Program-made: the position numbers and the translations under genes | Source of the DNA: DAIUFH01 sp036844705 | Lineage (GTDB): Bacteria > Bacillota > Clostridia > Tissierellales > Tissierellaceae | Direction: 5' to 3' | Assembly: GCA_036844705.1 (NCBI GenBank) | Contig: DAIUFH010000097.1 | Coordinates: forward strand, 1-6,824 | DNA: 6,824 bases | Shown here: positions 5,275-6,824 of the stretch, piece after piece | How the letters are laid out: every line of letters starts with the position of its first letter | Numbering within the stretch: position 1 is the stretch's first letter | The notes under the pieces: generated by a model | Databases searched by the model: none | The model's input: the letters and a program-made list of their open reading frames with translations, nothing else | Told to the model about the DNA's origin: nothing

Positions 5275-6066
5275 TTAGTCCTCCATATTTTTTATATCAT
5301 CAACAATAGAATTTATTTGCTTTCTAATTTGTAAATCTACAATCTTGTTTTCATTCTCAATAATACAATCATTCTTCTTTAAATTTCCATCACTTAGAAT
5401 CGTAAATCTGGTATTTCTATTTATTGTAGCTAACTCGCTAACCCTGCTCCTTAAAAATTCCTCATTTTCCGGGGCACAAGTTATTATTATGTTTTCGTTG
5501 TCTTCATAGAGCTGTATAATCGGCTTAATCAGCAACAAAATATTTTCATCTGATGAATCTATATTATTGTGAACAATACATTCTGCCATATCTGCTGCCA
5601 ATTGTATGATTTTATCTTTATTCTCGTTAAAATAGGACTCAACTTCCTCTTTTGCTTGTTGAATAAGAGAAATGGCTGATTTCTTCATCTCATCACATTC
5701 AGTCGTGCATTCCTTCATTCCTTTTTTATAACCTGCCTGAAGACCGTCTCTGTATCCATTTTTTTGAGCCTCTTTTTTTATGCCTTCAGCCTCTTCTTTT
5801 AGCTCTGCCATAGTCTTTTCAATCAAGGATTTCCTTTCCTTTTCATTTTCACGATACAATTGCTCCTTGATTTCGGCATAGATTTTTTCTATATCGATTG
5901 CTGTCGAATTGTCTGAATCCTCTGTAGCCTTTACAGTTTCTTCAGTATGTTCTTCGATTTTTTTTTCATCTTCAATGTGATTCTCTATTTTTATATCAGC
6001 AACCACAACACCTTTTTGGCCGTATGCAATCTGTCCATTTTTAATAACGTTATACAACAACTGCAT
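5275..6066 (-). CDS. fliH: Flagellar export regulator FliH
   Basis: FliH binds the export ATPase FliI as a dimer, holds it in check and links it to the C ring. I choose the ATG at 6066 (263 residues) because GAGGTGATC lies 8 nt upstream (GAGG core); a GTG nine bases further upstream (6075) is in frame but has only a weak site. The protein is charged, with an acidic Glu/Asp-rich N-terminal third. It has the FliH hallmark of a glycine ladder at G104, G108, G112 and G116 (GxxxGxxxGxxxG), then a predicted coiled coil and a C-terminal globular part that ends with DCIIENENKIVDLQIRKQI, the usual FliH/V-type E-subunit-like ending. It overlaps the end of fliG by 17 nt and is followed by fliI after 4 nt. 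Sequence conservation in this family is low, so the identification rests on the glycine ladder, C-terminus, length and position. Confidence 0.93.
   Translation of the reverse strand: MQLLYNVIKNGQIAYGQKGVVVADIKIENHIEDEKKIEEHTEETVKATEDSDNSTAIDIEKIYAEIKEQLYRENEKERKSLIEKTMAELKEEAEGIKKEAQKNGYRDGLQAGYKKGMKECTTECDEMKKSAISLIQQAKEEVESYFNENKDKIIQLAADMAECIVHNNIDSSDENILLLIKPIIQLYEDNENIIITCAPENEEFLRSRVSELATINRNTRFTILSDGNLKKNDCIIENENKIVDLQIRKQINSIVDDIKNMED
5280..5284 (-). promoter_or_regulatory. fliI ribosome binding site (supports TTG start)
   Basis: GGAGG within the Met-Glu-Asp end of fliH, spaced 9 nt from the TTG at 5270. It makes TTG the only well-placed start for fliI and couples its translation to that of fliH. 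Confidence 0.75.
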
Positions 6067-6824
6067 CCTGATCACCTCTACCTATGATTATTTCGCCAGC
6101 CTCATCAAGTCTTCTTATAATTCCAACTATTCTATGCTGTGCTTCCTCTACAGTAGAAAGTCTTACAGGTCCCATGAATTGAATATCTTCCTTCAACAAC
6201 TCAGCAGCACGTTTCGACATATTTCCAAATATTGCATTAGCCACCTGTTCCGAAGCACCCTTTAGTGAAAGAGCCAAATCCTCATTACTAACTTCACGCA
6301 AGGTTCTTTGAATAGATGCTTTATCAAGATTCACTATATCCTCAAATACAAATAGATTTGATTTAATAGTCTCTGCCAATTCCGGTTGTGTTTCCTCAAG
6401 AGTGCTGATGATATTTCTTTCAGTTCCCCTGTCTACTGAATTCAATATTTCAACCAATGTTTTTACTCCACCAATTGATTCAGAATCATCTTCTATAAGG
6501 CTGGAGAACTTATCCGTCATTATCTTCTCAATCTTCTTTATAATGGCTGGTGATGTCCCACTTATGGTACCTAATCTTTCCGCTATTTCAGTTTGCAATT
6601 CAACTGGAAACTGTGACAGTACCAAGGCAGCCTTCTCAGGCTGTAAATAACACATAATAAGAGCTATAGTCTGCGGGTGTTCATTAATCAGCAAATTAGT
6701 CAATTGTCTTGGATCTGCTTTACGAGCAATGGAAAATGGTTTTTCACTCTGCTTCATCTGATTCAATACATCCATGATTTCCTTTGCACGTTGAGTTCCT
6801 AAGGCTTTTTGCAATAAATTTTTT
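6050..6824 (-). CDS. fliG: Flagellar motor switch protein FliG (5' end outside window)
   Basis: FliG sits on the cytoplasmic face of the MS ring, forms part of the C ring, and carries the charged surface that the MotA stator pushes against. About 257 residues are visible and the frame stays open to the window edge, so the N-terminal domain that binds FliF is missing here; the family is usually about 335-340 residues. Counting from the TTG-encoded residue at 6814, the middle domain has the EHPQ motif at 45-48, the hinge motif reads LFVF at 154-157, and the C-terminal domain has K185, R202, D210 and R218 in the places of the conserved charged residues, followed by the typical ending with LDEAGEIIIGRG. 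The TTG at 6814 is not a start: upstream in-frame codons continue the conserved sequence. The end overlaps fliH by 17 nt, suggesting translational coupling. Confidence 0.97.
   Translation of the reverse strand, partial: KNLLQKALGTQRAKEIMDVLNQMKQSEKPFSIARKADPRQLTNLLINEHPQTIALIMCYLQPEKAALVLSQFPVELQTEIAERLGTISGTSPAIIKKIEKIMTDKFSSLIEDDSESIGGVKTLVEILNSVDRGTERNIISTLEETQPELAETIKSNLFVFEDIVNLDKASIQRTLREVSNEDLALSLKGASEQVANAIFGNMSKRAAELLKEDIQFMGPVRLSTVEEAQHRIVGIIRRLDEAGEIIIGRGDQDAVVV
6070..6078 (-). promoter_or_regulatory. fliH ribosome binding site inside fliG
   Basis: GAGGTGATC lies within the last codons of fliG. The GAGG core is 8 nt before the ATG at 6066 and is extended by TGATC, which also pairs with the 16S rRNA 3' end. 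It decides the ATG over the GTG at 6075, because that GTG lies inside this site. Confidence 0.75.

Noticed and set aside
6073..6075. GTG as the fliH start
   Set aside because: It lies inside the Shine-Dalgarno site of the ATG at 6066 and has only a weak site of its own.

Overview
The window is a section of a large flagellar operon from an AT-rich, low-GC Gram-positive bacterium, most likely of the Clostridia. The reasons are the gene order fliG-fliH-fliI-fliJ-fliK-flgD-(TIGR02530-type protein)-flgE, strong GGAGG-type ribosome binding sites, short FlgD and FlgE proteins, and use of TTG as a start codon. A closer taxonomic placement is not supported by what can be seen. All eight genes lie on the minus strand, so the operon reads from the right edge to the left. 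No promoter or convincing terminator is visible for this direction, and the transcript must enter from beyond position 6824.

Right part (6824 to 3945): the C-terminal three quarters of the rotor/switch protein FliG, the export regulator FliH and the export ATPase FliI. They are tightly packed: fliH overlaps fliG and fliI follows fliH by 4 nt. Middle (3929 to 2156): the export chaperone/stalk FliJ, a 129-nt gap filled with dispersed hairpin repeats, the hook-length protein FliK, and the hook cap scaffold FlgD. Left part (1734 to 339): a small conserved flagellar-operon protein, a 70-nt gap with two small stem-loops, and the hook protein FlgE. Positions 1-338 hold no gene. They contain several copies of the same hairpin repeat family and a tandem heptamer array that abuts the flgE stop codon.

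Together the genes cover motor switching (FliG), energising and gating of flagellar type III export (FliH, FliI, FliJ), and building and length control of the hook (FliK, FlgD, FlgE). The protein content is ordinary for a Clostridia fla operon. I see no evidence for a new protein system.

The unusual content is the repeats. A REP-like element family has invaded the operon, supplies the last seven residues and stop codon of FliJ, creates a false 32-codon upstream extension of the fliK reading frame, and shows stem covariation between copies. At the end of flgE an 85-bp unit is present twice, the copies differing by exactly seven extra heptamers and two substitutions, and the last codon and stop of flgE fall inside the copy.
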